DNA of 34,404 bases from Nocardiopsis sp. (GCA_021154785.1 JAJKHX010000570.1:1-34404), one strand, 5' to 3'. Counted from the stretch's first letter, positions 17,190-27,379 are shown. Translations and numbers: made by a program. Notes: generated by a model not told the origin, from the sequence alone.

Positions 17190-18067
17190 GGCCCCGCTGC
17201 GGACCCAGATGCCGGACACCCTGACCGACACCGCGCCCCGGCCCGGGGACGAGCGGCTCATGCCCGTCATGACCAGGCGCGCCACCGTCGACTGGGTGCT
17301 GGGCCGGGTCGCGGCGGCCGAACCGCGGGTCGAGGTGCGCTACGCGGTGAAGGTCACCGGGCTGCTCGCGGCGTCCGGGCCGACCGCCGTCCCGCACGTG
17401 ACCGGCGTCCGGGATCCGGCCGGCGGCGGCCTTGCCCGGCCTGCCGGTAACCAGGACCGTCATCGCGCTGGACGAGTTCCTGGCCGGCAAGTGGGGAGCG
17501 GACAACGCTGCGGTGCAGCTGGTGGTGGCGCCGCTGGCCGCCGACCGCAGGTTCCGGGCCGTGCGCGACCCCCGGGTCTTCACCGCCGTGCTGCGGACCG
17601 TCCCGGTCTACGCCGCCTGGCTGGACGTGATGGACCCGATCACCGACGTGTTCCCGATGGCCGGGCTGCACAACACCATGCGCCGCCTGGTGGTGGACGG
17701 CAGGCCGGTCGCCACCGGCCTGCTCGCCATCGGTGACTCGGTATGCACCACCAACCCGACCCTGGGGCGCGGCCTGGCGCTGGCGCGCCTGGCCGTGATG
17801 CGGCACACCCTGTTCGGCGCGCCGCGCCCCGGCCGTCCGCGGCCGCGGACCGGGTGAGCTATCCGCAGCTGCGCGTGGCCGGATGCTATGACCCGGTTGC
17901 CTTCCGCGCGTTCTGGGAGATCAACGGCATGGTCTGCCTGCCCGAGGAGGTTTTACACCGACCCGCACGTGGTCGCGTGCACGCGGGAGGCGCTCAGCCG
18001 CTACGGCAGCGGCCCGCCGGTGGCCCAGCCCATCCGCGAGCAGCTGCTCGCCGCCCTCGCGCAGTAG
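17032..18067 (+). pseudogene. FAD-dependent oxidoreductase/monooxygenase, degraded
   Basis: TIVIAGGSAAGLFAALLLARTGHDVVVIERDRL at 17032 (GTG); then a frame change to ...VTRTVIALDEFLAGKWGADNAAVQLVVAPLAADRRFRAVRDPRVF...LLAIGDSVCTTNPTLGRGLALARLA; then YPQLRVAGCYDPVAFRAFWEINGMVCLPEEV / TDPHVVACTREALSRYGSGPPVAQPIREQLLAALAQ* in further frames. Confidence 0.75.
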
Positions 18068-18129
18068 TACACCGGCGCAACCTTCAACGCCGACGTGGTC
18101 GCGGATGGGCTGGCCGGCCCGGTCCCGTA

Positions 18130-18381
18130 CTAGACGACCTCGACCGGCAGCTCGTAGATCTCGTCCGCGGGATGCCCGGCCTTCTCGTGCACCCGCCGCA
18201 CCGCCTCCTTGGACGGGCCGCTCGACAGGCAGAACACCACGCCCGACTCCGGGTCCAGCCAGGCCCGCTCGAAGTGCACGCCCTCGGCCGCCTCGACGTC
18301 CAGGTCGCGCTGGTGCGCCTCTTGCAGCTGTCCCTCCGTCACGCCGGTGAACCCGCTGTGCACGTCCATGAACTTCGCCAT
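18130..18381 (-). CDS. DUF4242 / SCO4226-like small (nickel-binding-type) protein
   Basis: MAKFMDVHSGFTGVTEGQLQEAHQRDLDVEAAEGVHFERAWLDPESGVVFCLSSGPSKEAVRRVHEKAGHPADEIYELPVEVV; RBS GAGGAG upstream. An in-frame start at 18561 is also open. Confidence 0.82.
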   Translation of the reverse strand: MAKFMDVHSGFTGVTEGQLQEAHQRDLDVEAAEGVHFERAWLDPESGVVFCLSSGPSKEAVRRVHEKAGHPADEIYELPVEVV

Positions 18382-18409
18382 CTGTGTTCTCCTCGCTGTC
18401 TTGATCGGC

Positions 18410-18450
18410 AACCGGGCCAGCTTCAACCGGGCCAGCTTCAACCGGGTCAG
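18410..18450. repeat. 15-bp tandem repeat, about 2.7 copies
   Basis: AACCGGGCCAGCTTC x2 + AACCGGGTCAG. Confidence 0.9.
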
Positions 18451-18619
18451 CCGCCGCGGGCGGCGGCTGATGGCCGCGTTGACCCGCCGGTCCCGCACGG
18501 CCCGGCGCCGCTGGTCGGCCTCCCGGGCCAGCGTGACCTCGTGGTTGATAAACGGATGCATGACGATCCCCCGGTATTCCGCTGGTCTGACACTCCGAGC
18601 ATGCGGCTAAGACGGCGGC

Positions 18620-21600
18620 CGGGGGATCGGGCAACTGCCTAGGGATGGTCCTTAGATCGGTCCGGGCCCCCTCGGGTCCCCCGGGCGGCTCGAGCAGGCC
18701 GGCCCTCTCGGCGGTGGCGGCGGCCTGGGTCCGGCCGCTAACACCCAGCTTGCGCAGGATGTTGCTCACGTGCACGCTGGCCGTCTTGGGGCTGATATAG
18801 AGCTCGGCGCCGATCTGGGCGTTCGTCCGGCCGGCCGCGAGCAGCCGCAGCACCAGCCGCTCACGAGTGGTCAGCCCGTAGTCCGGGCCGGGCAGGTGCG
18901 GCGTGGCGGCGTCATCGAGCGTGACGCGGGCCCGCAGGGCCAGCTTGCGGATCTCGGCCAGTAGCGGCGCGTGCTCCGCGGCCATCCCGGCCGCCGCGCG
19001 CAGCGCGCTCGCCGCGTCCTGGCCGGCCGCCAGCCGGGCCTGCGCGTACCGCCACCAGGCGTATCCGGCGCGGTGCGGCCGGGTGAAACCCTCCCAGGCC
19101 TTCGCCGCGGCGTGCCACGCGGCGGGGTCCGGGTACCCGTCGAGCCGGCCTCGTTCGGCGGTAAATGTCGCCTGCTCGGCCGGCGTGGTGGCGGCGAACG
19201 GATGCGGCGCGAACGGGTCGGCCGGCAGCCGGCCGCCCAGCTCGGCCAGGTCCTGCCCGGCGGTGAGCGCCGCGCTCCGCCCGATCTCGTCCTGGCGGGC
19301 GGCGGCCCGCTCGGCCTGGTCGGCGCACGCCCGCATGCCCAGGGTCAGCAGCGGGCCGCAGAAGATCGCCTGGCCGGGTGACTTCAGCCCGGTCAGGACC
19401 CGGTGGACCGCGGGCAGGACCCGGTCCGGCGCGCCGGTCCACAGCCACAGCTCGGCCGCCCGCACGGCCCCCTCGCGGGCCCAGTCGTCACTGTCCACCC
19501 GGCCGACCAGCGCCGCGACCTGCTCCTGCCGCGCGGCGGCGGCGGCCGCGTCCCCGCGGAGCAGGTCGATCTCGGCCCGGTGCGCGTCCGCCAGCCAGGT
19601 GTCCCGCTCCGCGGGGCCGTCGGTGAGCGGGCCGATGAGAGCGGCGGCGGCCCCGGTCTGGCCCTGGTGCAGCAGCGCCTCGGCCCCGTTGCCCGCCAGG
19701 ATCGCGGTGTTCCAGAACCCGTCGAGGCCGGCCCGCCGGGCGCTGGCCAGGCCACGCCGGGCCACCTCGGCGGCCTCGGCGACCCGGGCCGTCTTGACCA
19801 GCGCGTCGCTCTCGTACACGTCGATCAGCAGGCAGGCCTCCCCGTCGCGGCCCGACTCGGCCAGCGCGCGGCCCCGGCGGAGCACGGCGAAGCCCTCGTC
19901 CAGTTGTCCGGACACGAACAGGTGGTAGGCCAGCAGCGGCTGCATGCGCGGGATCAGGGCGGTCGCCCCGGCCGCCTCGGCGACGGCCAGGCCGCGGCGG
20001 ATGGCGCGGATGCCGTCATCCTGGCGCCCCTGGCCGGAGAACAGGTAGTGGCCGTAGTAGAACAGCGCCTCGGCGTGCGCGGCCGACGGCGGCGCCTGGT
20101 CGAACAGGGCCAGCGCCTCGGTGATCAGCGGCAGGCCCGAGCCCGCCGCCCCCTGGCCGCCGAGGAACACGTCGCCGATGCCGCGGAACCGCGCGGCGCG
20201 CTCACGGACCACCGCCGCGATGGCCGGGTCGCGGTGGCCGGAGAACCGGCGGCAGGCCTCCTCGGCCAGTGCCCCGGCGGCCTCCACGTCCCCGGCCAGG
20301 TGCCGCGCGTCGATGGCCCGCAGGTACCACCCCGGCACGTCCGCTTCCCCCACCGCGCCAGCGGCCCCGGGCGGCCCCGCCGCGCCAGCGGCCCCGGCCC
20401 GCTCGTCCGGGCTGGCCAGCTCGATGGCCCGCTGCCAGTGGGCCGCTGCTTCGGCGTAGCCGGAGACCTGTTCGGCGGCCCGCGCCGCGGTGAGCCTGGC
20501 CCGCAGCTCCTCGGCGTCCCGGCCTGCCGCTGCCCAGTGGTCGGCTGCCTCGGCGGCCAGCGCGTCCCCGCCCGTCTGCAGCGTCGCGGCGAGGCGCTCG
20601 TGCCGCCCGCGGCGTTCGCACGGCAGCAGCCGGGCCGCGGCGGCCTCGGCGAGCAGCGCGTGCCTGACCCGGTGCCGCCCGCCCGCCGCGGTTTCCGCCA
20701 GCGACCGGTCGTCCAGCTCCCGCAGGCCCGCGCGCACCGCGTCGGCGCCGAGCCCGGTCACCGTGGCCAGCTGGTCCTCGGTCAGCGGCCGCCCGGCCAC
20801 CGATATGGCCGCCAGCAGCTCCCGGGCCTGCGGGCTGCCGCCGCTCACCCGGACGGCCAGCAGCTCGGCCAGCCGCGGCGGCAGCCCGTCGGGGCCGCCC
20901 GGCGCCCCGTCGCCGGCCAGGGCGCCGGCGACCAGCTGCTCGGTGAAGAACGGGTTGCCCTCGCCGCGGGCGTACAGCCCGGGCCACGTCGCCGGCGCCA
21001 GCTGCCCGGCGGTCAGCCCGGTGACCTGCTCGGCTATCTCCTCGCGGCTCAGCGGGCCGAGCCGGATCTCGTGCGCGTGGCCGCTGCCCCGCGCGTAGGC
21101 CAGCCAGCGGCTCACCGCGGGTTCGGCCGGAGTCTCGTCGCTGCGGACGGTGGCCACCACCCGGACCGCCTCGGCCCGCCCGGCCCGGGTCAGGAAGGTC
21201 AGGAAGTCCAGGGTGGCGCCGTCGGCCCAGTGCACGTCCTCGATGACGACGGTGAGCCCGCCTATGCGCGCGGTGGCGGCCAGCAACTCGGCCACGCCGG
21301 AGAACAGGCGCCCGCGCTGGCCGGCCCCCGGCTGGCCAGCAGTGTGCTGTCCGGAGCCCGGCTGACCTGAACCGGGCCGGGCGGCCTCGGCGGCGGACGG
21401 CGGCAGCTGGGGGAGCAGCCGCGCCGCCTCGGCCTGCGCGTACGCCGGGATCGCGGCCAGCGCCCCGGCCAGCAGGACGCCGTCGCCGATCCGGCTCAGC
21501 GCGTCAAGGGCCTCGGTCACCGGCAGGAACGGGAGCTTCTCGGCCAGCGGCAGGCACGCCCCCCAGACCTGGGGCGTGCCCCGCAGGCCCTCGGTCACGA

Positions 21601-21712
21601 ACCGCGTCTTGCCGATGCCGGCGTCGCCCGCCACGAGCACCAGGCGCGATCCGCCGCCCAGCGCGGCCCGCAGGCCGGCCAGCTCACGCTCCCGGCCGGC
21701 GAACATCCCCAT
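18620..21712 (-). CDS. LAL-type LuxR transcriptional regulator with AAA ATPase domain (3' end uncertain)
   Basis: MFAGRERELAGLRAALGGGSRLVLVAGDAGIGKTRFVTEGL Walker A; VVIEDVHWADGATLDFL Walker B; C-terminal HTH LTTRERLVLRLLAAGRTNAQIGAELYISPKTASVHVSNILRKLGVSGRTQAA. The ORF stays open to 17921, through the DUF4242 gene; the end given here is a domain-based estimate. Confidence 0.85.
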
Positions 21713-22087
21713 CACCGCAGGATAGGCCGGAGGATCAAATGCCGGGCGGTGCCGCGGTACCCCGGATCGCCGTGGTCGCCCCCACTCCCTCCAGCGCCGG
21801 CTGACGGGTGCTGACAGGCCCGTCATCTGCCATGCGCGGGAAGCGACCAACGGGGAACAGCTCGGCCCGGGCTGTCCTCGTCCTTCGGTACCGCGGCAAG
21901 CTCGTCAGGCAGGGTGACCATCCGCCCCGGCCGGCTAGCCAGGGCACGACTGGCCCGTGAGCCAGTCCTGCCCCGGCGCGCCGTGCCGCGAGCCCGTCCC
22001 GCCCGGCAAGATCCACGGCTTAAGATCAGCGGCCGGCGGTGTCGCCTCCGTGTAGATGATGTGGAGGCCGTGTGGAGACGACCGGCT

Positions 22088-23743
22088 TCAGGCCTCGCTG
22101 ATGGCGGCGGCGACGATCTCGCGGGCCTGGTCCTGGATGGCGGCCAGGTGCTCCGGGCCGCGGAAGGACTCGGCGTACAGCTTGTAGACGTCCTCGGTGC
22201 CGGAGGGACGGGCGGCGAACCAGCCTGACGCGGTGACGATCTTGAGCCCGCCGATCGGGGCGCCGTTGCCCGGCGCGGTGGTCAGCGCCGCGGTGATCTC
22301 CTCCCCGGCCAGCTCGTGCGCGGAGACCTGATCCGGCGACAGCTTGCCGAGCGCCGCCTTCTGCTCCCGGCTGGCGGCGGTGTCGATGCGCGCGTAGGCG
22401 GGATCGCCGTACCGGGACGTCAGCTCCCGGTACCGCTCCGACGGCGAGTGCCCGGTGACCGCGGTGATCTCCGAGGCCAGCAGGGCCAGGATGATGCCGT
22501 CCTTGTCGGTGGTCCAGATCGAGCCGTCACGCTGCAGGAACGACGCCCCGGCGCTTTCCTCGCCGCCGAAGGCCACCGACCCGTCCAGCAGGCCCGGCAC
22601 GAACCACTTGAACCCGACCGGGACCTCAAGCAGCGTCCGGTCCAGGCCCTCCGTCACCCGGTCGATCATCGAGGAGCTGACCAGGGTCTTGCCCACGGCC
22701 GCCGCCGCCGGCCAGCCGTCCCGGTGCCGGTACAGGTAGTCGATGGCGACCGCGAGGTAGTGGTTGGGGTTCATCAGGCCAGCGTCGGGCGTCACGATCC
22801 CGTGCCGGTCCGCGTCGGTGTCGTTCCCGGTCGCGACCGCGAACTCGTGCTGGCGGGCGATCAGGCTGGCCATCGCGGACGGCGAGGAGCAGTCCATCCG
22901 GATCTTGCCGTCCCAGTCCAGCGTCATGAACCGGAAGGTGGCGTCGACGGCCGGGTTGACGACGGTCAGGTCGAGGCCGTAGCGGTCACCGATCTCGCCC
23001 CAGTAGGCCACGCTGGCCCCGCCGAGCGGGTCGGCGCCGATGCGCACCCCGGCCGCGCTGATCGCGGCCATGTCTACCACCTGGCCGAGCGCGGCCACGT
23101 AGCTGCCGAGGAAGTCGAACGTGCCGGTGGTGGCGGCCGCGGTGGCCCGCGCGTACGGAACCCGGCGGACTCCCTTGAGCCCGTCGGCCAGCAGCTCGTT
23201 GGCCCGGTCCTGGATCTGCCGGGTGATGTCGGTGCCGGCCGGCCCGCCGTCCGGCGGGTTGTACTTGAAGCCGCCGTCCGGCGGCGGGTTGTGCGACGGG
23301 GTGACCACGATCCCGTCCGCCCGCGACCCCGGGCCGGACGCCCCCAGAGCGGCATTGTGCGCCAGGATCGCGCGGGAGACCGCCGGGGTCGGGGTGTACC
23401 CGCCACGGGCGTCCACCAGCACCGTGACCTCGTTGGCGGCCAGCACCTCGAGCGCGCTGACCTGGGCGGGCTCGGACAGCGCGTGCGTGTCGGCGCCCAG
23501 GTACAGCGGCCCGCTGATGCCCTGGGCGGCCCGGTACTCGCAGATCGCCTGGGTGGTGGCGAGGATGTGATCCTCGTTGAACGTCGCCGTGAACGCCGAC
23601 CCGCGGTGCCCGGAGGTGCCGAACGACACCCGCTGTGCGACATCGCCGGGATCGGGGTGCACCGAGTAGTAGGCGGTCACCAGCTTCGCGACGTCCACCA
23701 GGTCTTCAGCGGCCGCGGGCTGCCCCGCACGCGAATCTGTCAT
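22088..23743 (-). CDS. pgm: Phosphoglucomutase, alpha-D-glucose phosphate-specific
   Basis: 551 aa; [20 protein letters not shown], catalytic-Ser loop [37 protein letters not shown] metal loop, [11 protein letters not shown]. Confidence 0.95.
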   Translation of the reverse strand: MTDSRAGQPAAAEDLVDVAKLVTAYYSVHPDPGDVAQRVSFGTSGHRGSAFTATFNEDHILATTQAICEYRAAQGISGPLYLGADTHALSEPAQVSALEVLAANEVTVLVDARGGYTPTPAVSRAILAHNAALGASGPGSRADGIVVTPSHNPPPDGGFKYNPPDGGPAGTDITRQIQDRANELLADGLKGVRRVPYARATAAATTGTFDFLGSYVAALGQVVDMAAISAAGVRIGADPLGGASVAYWGEIGDRYGLDLTVVNPAVDATFRFMTLDWDGKIRMDCSSPSAMASLIARQHEFAVATGNDTDADRHGIVTPDAGLMNPNHYLAVAIDYLYRHRDGWPAAAAVGKTLVSSSMIDRVTEGLDRTLLEVPVGFKWFVPGLLDGSVAFGGEESAGASFLQRDGSIWTTDKDGIILALLASEITAVTGHSPSERYRELTSRYGDPAYARIDTAASREQKAALGKLSPDQVSAHELAGEEITAALTTAPGNGAPIGGLKIVTASGWFAARPSGTEDVYKLYAESFRGPEHLAAIQDQAREIVAAAISEA

Positions 23744-23797
23744 GCGGTCATCCTGGCACGCCGGGCAGTCGCGGGAAACGCCTGCCCCTTGGGATGC

Positions 23798-24937
23798 CTA
23801 ACGGGGCCGCGCCCGGCGTACCCGCTGCCGGAAGCGCCCGGCCAGTACCTGGGCCAGGCTCCTGGTGGACAGTTCGCCGACGGCCTCCTCGGCGGTCTGG
23901 CCGCCCGCCCTGCCTCCGATCATGGCACCGAGCGCGGCCTGGATAGCGGCCTCGACCGGCAGTACCGGGTCCGCGGCGCTCTCCGGCTGGTCCGCGGGCC
24001 GCTTGCCCAGCGCGGAGATGTCGCCGACGATGTTCACGCCGAGCGCCTCGATGCGGGCGGCCATCTCGCCGCTGATCTCGGCGGCCCGGTCCAGCGCCCA
24101 GGCCGGGGTCGCGATCCTCGGCTCGTCCGGGCCGGGCTGGCGGCCGGTCTTCAGCTGCTCGATCAGGCCGTTCCGCATGAACCGGGAGTAGTTGCGCTGC
24201 GGCCACTCCCGGCGGCTGAACTCCTGGCTGAGCCGCCGGACGAGCTCGGCTTCCGCGGCGGTGAGGGACCGGTTGGCCGCGCTTTCCTCGGGGACCAGGA
24301 ACCCCTCGGGCAGGCCGAGCATCGTCTCGAAGACACGCAGCAGCATCAGCCGGTCGGATTCGTCCACCGCGATGACCGTGAGGTTCTCCGGCCCGGTCAC
24401 GGCGGCCCAGCGCGCCACCAGTTCGTCGTGCCGGTGGCGGAGCCAGAACGCCGGCGTCGGCGTCAACGGCGGGTCGCTCAGTATCCCCTCGAGCCATTCG
24501 TGATACCGGAAGTGGAAGCCGTTCTGTACGTACTGCTGCCATTGCGACGGCAGGATCCGGGTGAGGGAGCGCAGCGTCACCACCACGTGGACGCGGTCGC
24601 CGCCCAGGTCGGTGACCACCCGGCGGGCCGTGGCGTCGTCCGCCTGGCAGAAGAACTCGCTGCTCAGCACCACCCGCTGGTCCCCGGTGGCGGCGATCTG
24701 GCCGGTCAGGTCCTCCCAGTAGGAGATCTTCGGCGTCGGCTCGCCGAGCAGCGGCGGCTGGCCGGTGACGGCGAGGATAGGCCACAGGATCGTCCGGCCC
24801 TGGCCCGGGTAGACCACGCCCTGCGCCGCCAGCCGCTCCCGGGCCAGGAACAGGGCGCCCTGGATGGCACTAGTACCGGTCTTATGCGGGCCGATGTGCA
24901 GCAGCCGGGTGCCCGCTCCGGTCCGGTTCGCAGGCAT
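23798..24937 (-). CDS. Sulfotransferase-family-like protein
   Basis: LLHIGPHKTGTSAIQGALFLARERLAAQGVVYPG resembles a 5'-PSB PAPS loop; VHVVVTLRSLTRILPSQWQQYVQNG resembles a 3'-PB region. Confidence 0.75.
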   Translation of the reverse strand: MPANRTGAGTRLLHIGPHKTGTSAIQGALFLARERLAAQGVVYPGQGRTILWPILAVTGQPPLLGEPTPKISYWEDLTGQIAATGDQRVVLSSEFFCQADDATARRVVTDLGGDRVHVVVTLRSLTRILPSQWQQYVQNGFHFRYHEWLEGILSDPPLTPTPAFWLRHRHDELVARWAAVTGPENLTVIAVDESDRLMLLRVFETMLGLPEGFLVPEESAANRSLTAAEAELVRRLSQEFSRREWPQRNYSRFMRNGLIEQLKTGRQPGPDEPRIATPAWALDRAAEISGEMAARIEALGVNIVGDISALGKRPADQPESAADPVLPVEAAIQAALGAMIGGRAGGQTAEEAVGELSTRSLAQVLAGRFRQRVRRARPR

Positions 24938-25127
24938 GGTTCTCCCAGCGTCAGCGGCCCCGCGGTGAGGATTATAGCCCTACGGGCTCACCTCGGGCAG
25001 GCGGGACAGTTCGACCAGCAGCACCACGACGGAACGATTCTCGTATCCCGCCTGCTCCGCGCCAGTGGCTCATTTCACCCCCCAGCGGGGGAGGCTGCCA
25101 CGTACCGCGGAGGGGGAACATGTCATC

Positions 25128-25370
25128 GTGAGCCTGCGCCGACGCCAGCTGCGGATCCTCGACCGCATCGAACGCGACCTGGCCGACTCCGATCCGGGCC
25201 TGAACGACTTCTACCAGGGGCTGGCCCGGCGGACCAGCGGCCTCGACATGAGCTGGGTGGAGAAGATCGATCGCCGGCGGTGGATTTTCCCCCGGCGATC
25301 CCGGCGGCGTGAGCGGAACCTCGGCGAGCAGATGAAGAACTGGACCTCAGAAAACTGGAATGATCCGTGA
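25128..25370 (+). CDS. DUF3040-like small protein
   Basis: GTG start with AGGGGGA upstream; VSLRRRQLRILDRIERDLADSDPGLNDFYQGLARRTSGLDMSWVEKI. Confidence 0.6.
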   Translation: MSLRRRQLRILDRIERDLADSDPGLNDFYQGLARRTSGLDMSWVEKIDRRRWIFPRRSRRRERNLGEQMKNWTSENWNDP

Positions 25371-25599
25371 TTACCAGCGCGGCTGGGCCTAGCGCCACGG
25401 TCATTCTCGGGCGCGCCTGATAATGCCCGTCCGCGTGGTGACCCCGGTCGCGTCTCCGGCGCCACCCCGGCCGCCCTCTTGCCGGACGTGCGATCTGGTG
25501 CAGGCGCCGGCCCCGGCCACAATCACCCTTCGGGGGGTGATGATTCGCCCGCGCCACGCTCCGACGATGGCCTGGTGACCGAGCACGGGATCAGCCGGG

Positions 25600-25796
25600 A
25601 CGAGCGAGGTCGTCGCCAGCCCGGCCGTAGCCGAGGTCTGGGTCCGGGCCAGCACGGTCGCGCACCAGGCGCTGGTCAAGGTGCTCTCCGGATATGCGAT
25701 AGCGCTATCACCACGAGCAACGGCGAGATCACATTCAACCTCGGCCCGTTCATCGCCGTATCGAGCCGGGCAACCAGAGAAAGGATTATGAGATGA
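25600..25796 (+). pseudogene. Remnant of an actinobacterial integral membrane protein (C-terminal part)
   Basis: EVVASPAVAEVWVRASTVAHQALVKVLSG in one frame followed by AITTSNGEITFNLGPFIAV in another; the two read as contiguous parts of one family split by a frameshift. Confidence 0.45.
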
Positions 25797-26158
25797 CCAC
25801 CCCAGCTGAGGGCAATGTAGAGGTCAACGACGAGACCAGGGGCATCTTGGGAGCACTGGCCCAGGGTGATCCCGACCTGCTAGCCACGGGCCTGGAGCTA
25901 CGGGCTGACTGGAAAGCCAAGACCGGTCTCGACGGCCGTAGCTATGCGCTGGTCAAGCTGGCCGCGCTGATCGCGTTGGATGCCCCGCCCGCCTCGTACG
26001 TCTGGCAGGTCGGCAACGCGCTCGCGGAGGGGGCCACCCCGGAGGATCTGGTGGGCGTGCTGATCGCGATCGCGCCGCAGGTCGGCGGACCGCGGCTGGT
26101 GGCGGCGGCGCCCGAGATCATGCTCGCCCTGGGCCTCATGCTGCCCGACGGCATGTAA
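25793..26158 (+). CDS. Carboxymuconolactone decarboxylase-family-like protein
   Basis: DPDLLATGLELRADWKAKTGLDGRSYALVKLAALIALDAPPASYVWQVGNALAEGATPEDLVGVLIAIAPQVGGPRLVAAAPEI; RBS AAAGGA. Confidence 0.75.
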   Translation: MTTPAEGNVEVNDETRGILGALAQGDPDLLATGLELRADWKAKTGLDGRSYALVKLAALIALDAPPASYVWQVGNALAEGATPEDLVGVLIAIAPQVGGPRLVAAAPEIMLALGLMLPDGM

Positions 26159-26182
26159 CGCGACGATGACAAGGAGGCAGTA

Positions 26183-26470
26183 ATGTTCAGGCGGCGACGT
26201 CCGTTGCTGCGCGCGGCTGTCGTAGGTGGCGGCGCGTACATGGCCGGGAAGAGCCATGCCCGGCACTCGATGGAACGGGAGCAGCTCGAGGACGAGCAGA
26301 GCGCACGCATCGGCGACCTGGAGCAGCAGGCGCCCGACCAGCAGGCTCCGGCTCCGGCCCAGCCGTCGCCAATGGTCGATCAGCTAAACCAGCTCGCTGC
26401 GCTGCATCAGCAGGGCGTGCTGACCGACGACGAATTCGCGGCCGCCAAGGCCAAGCTGTTCGGATCCTGA
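26183..26470 (+). CDS. SHOCT-domain small protein
   Basis: C-terminal MVDQLNQLAALHQQGVLTDDEFAAAKAKLFGS is a canonical SHOCT. Confidence 0.9.
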   Translation: MFRRRRPLLRAAVVGGGAYMAGKSHARHSMEREQLEDEQSARIGDLEQQAPDQQAPAPAQPSPMVDQLNQLAALHQQGVLTDDEFAAAKAKLFGS

Positions 26471-26877
26471 GCCCGGCAGGGGGTGGTGCCCGGCACTACC
26501 CCCATGACGATGACCGACAGGCCGAGCAGGACGCCGACGGCGAAGCCCCATCCCAGGGTGATCGTCCGATGTGCCCGGGCCCGGGCGGAGTCGGCCGGAT
26601 CACTGGCGGGCCCCGGCCCGGCGATCGCATAGGCGGACACCGCGTTCAGGTAAAAACTCGCCGCGGTGATCAGGGCCACGGCGAGCATGAGCGGGATCAC
26701 CACCGGACCGGTCAGCACGTGGAAGGTCCTGCCGTGCAGCACGTGGGCCTTCAGGTCGAATATGGCGGCCCAGATCCACATCGCGGGCAGCACCTGGATC
26801 AGCGTCAGCCGCCAGTTCGTGAACGGCGGGCCGGCGCGGGAGCAGCCCACCGCCCGTCGCGGCATCGTCGAGTGCAT
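26407..26877 (-). CDS. Putative membrane protein (possibly 3'-truncated)
   Basis: Hydrophobic helices VIPLMLAVALITAASFYLNAVSAYAIAG and ITLGWGFAVGVLLGLSVIVMGVVPG; the tail reads antisense through the SHOCT domain. Confidence 0.55.
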   Translation of the reverse strand: MHSTMPRRAVGCSRAGPPFTNWRLTLIQVLPAMWIWAAIFDLKAHVLHGRTFHVLTGPVVIPLMLAVALITAASFYLNAVSAYAIAGPGPASDPADSARARAHRTITLGWGFAVGVLLGLSVIVMGVVPGTTPCRAQDPNSLALAAANSSSVSTPC

Positions 26878-26920
26878 AGCTAAGAGGAGCCGAGATTAGG
26901 CAGGCGCCGGAGTAACGGCG

Positions 26921-27133
26921 TCACTCCTCGCGGCTGGTTATGCGGTACAGCCGGAGCATTTCGATGCCGAGTGAGGTGATCCGGTTCAGCGCGCCGTACA
27001 GGGCCGCCTGGTCAAGGTCGGCGATCAGTACGGTGGTCATATCGCCGGATTCGATCTTGAAGTCACCCAATGCTTCCCGGCCGGCCTCGTCCAGATTGCC
27101 GGAAATGGTGATCTGATAACGGTGCGGGTACAC
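26921..27133 (-). CDS. Small conserved actinobacterial protein, unknown function
   Basis: 70 aa MYPHRYQITISGNLDEAGREALGDFKIESGDMTTVLIADLDQAALYGALNRITSLGIEMLRLYRITSREE; compact, codon usage plausible. Confidence 0.72.
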   Translation of the reverse strand: MYPHRYQITISGNLDEAGREALGDFKIESGDMTTVLIADLDQAALYGALNRITSLGIEMLRLYRITSREE

Positions 27134-27379
27134 ATCGCCTCCGTCTGGACATCGATGGCGTGAACCGGACTCTAGCGTCGGCGCGCGCTACCCGGCTGGA
27201 GCTTACCTATGCCTAAAGCGTTATAACGTTCCGCTAGCAGCCGTGACTCAGGCGGCTCAGGGCGTGGTACGCGCTGGCCTTCCCGCTCAGCTTCCTGCTC
27301 TGCGGGCTGGGATTCCCCGGCGATGTTCACCTGCGCGGAGGGGCGTCGTGGTGGTCCGTCACGGCGTTACCGTGGCTAA

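Noticed and set aside
19403-21370. 655-aa plus-strand ORF opposite the LAL regulator
   Set aside because: Mirror of the LAL coding sequence; no domain-like sequence.
22030-22087. Imperfect GCCTCC/GGAGGC hairpin downstream of pgm
   Set aside because: Six-bp arms with a long loop; too weak to call a terminator confidently in GC-rich DNA.
22316-25312. 998-aa plus-strand ORF opposite pgm and the sulfotransferase-like gene
   Set aside because: Antisense to two well-supported genes; low-complexity translation with no recognisable domain.
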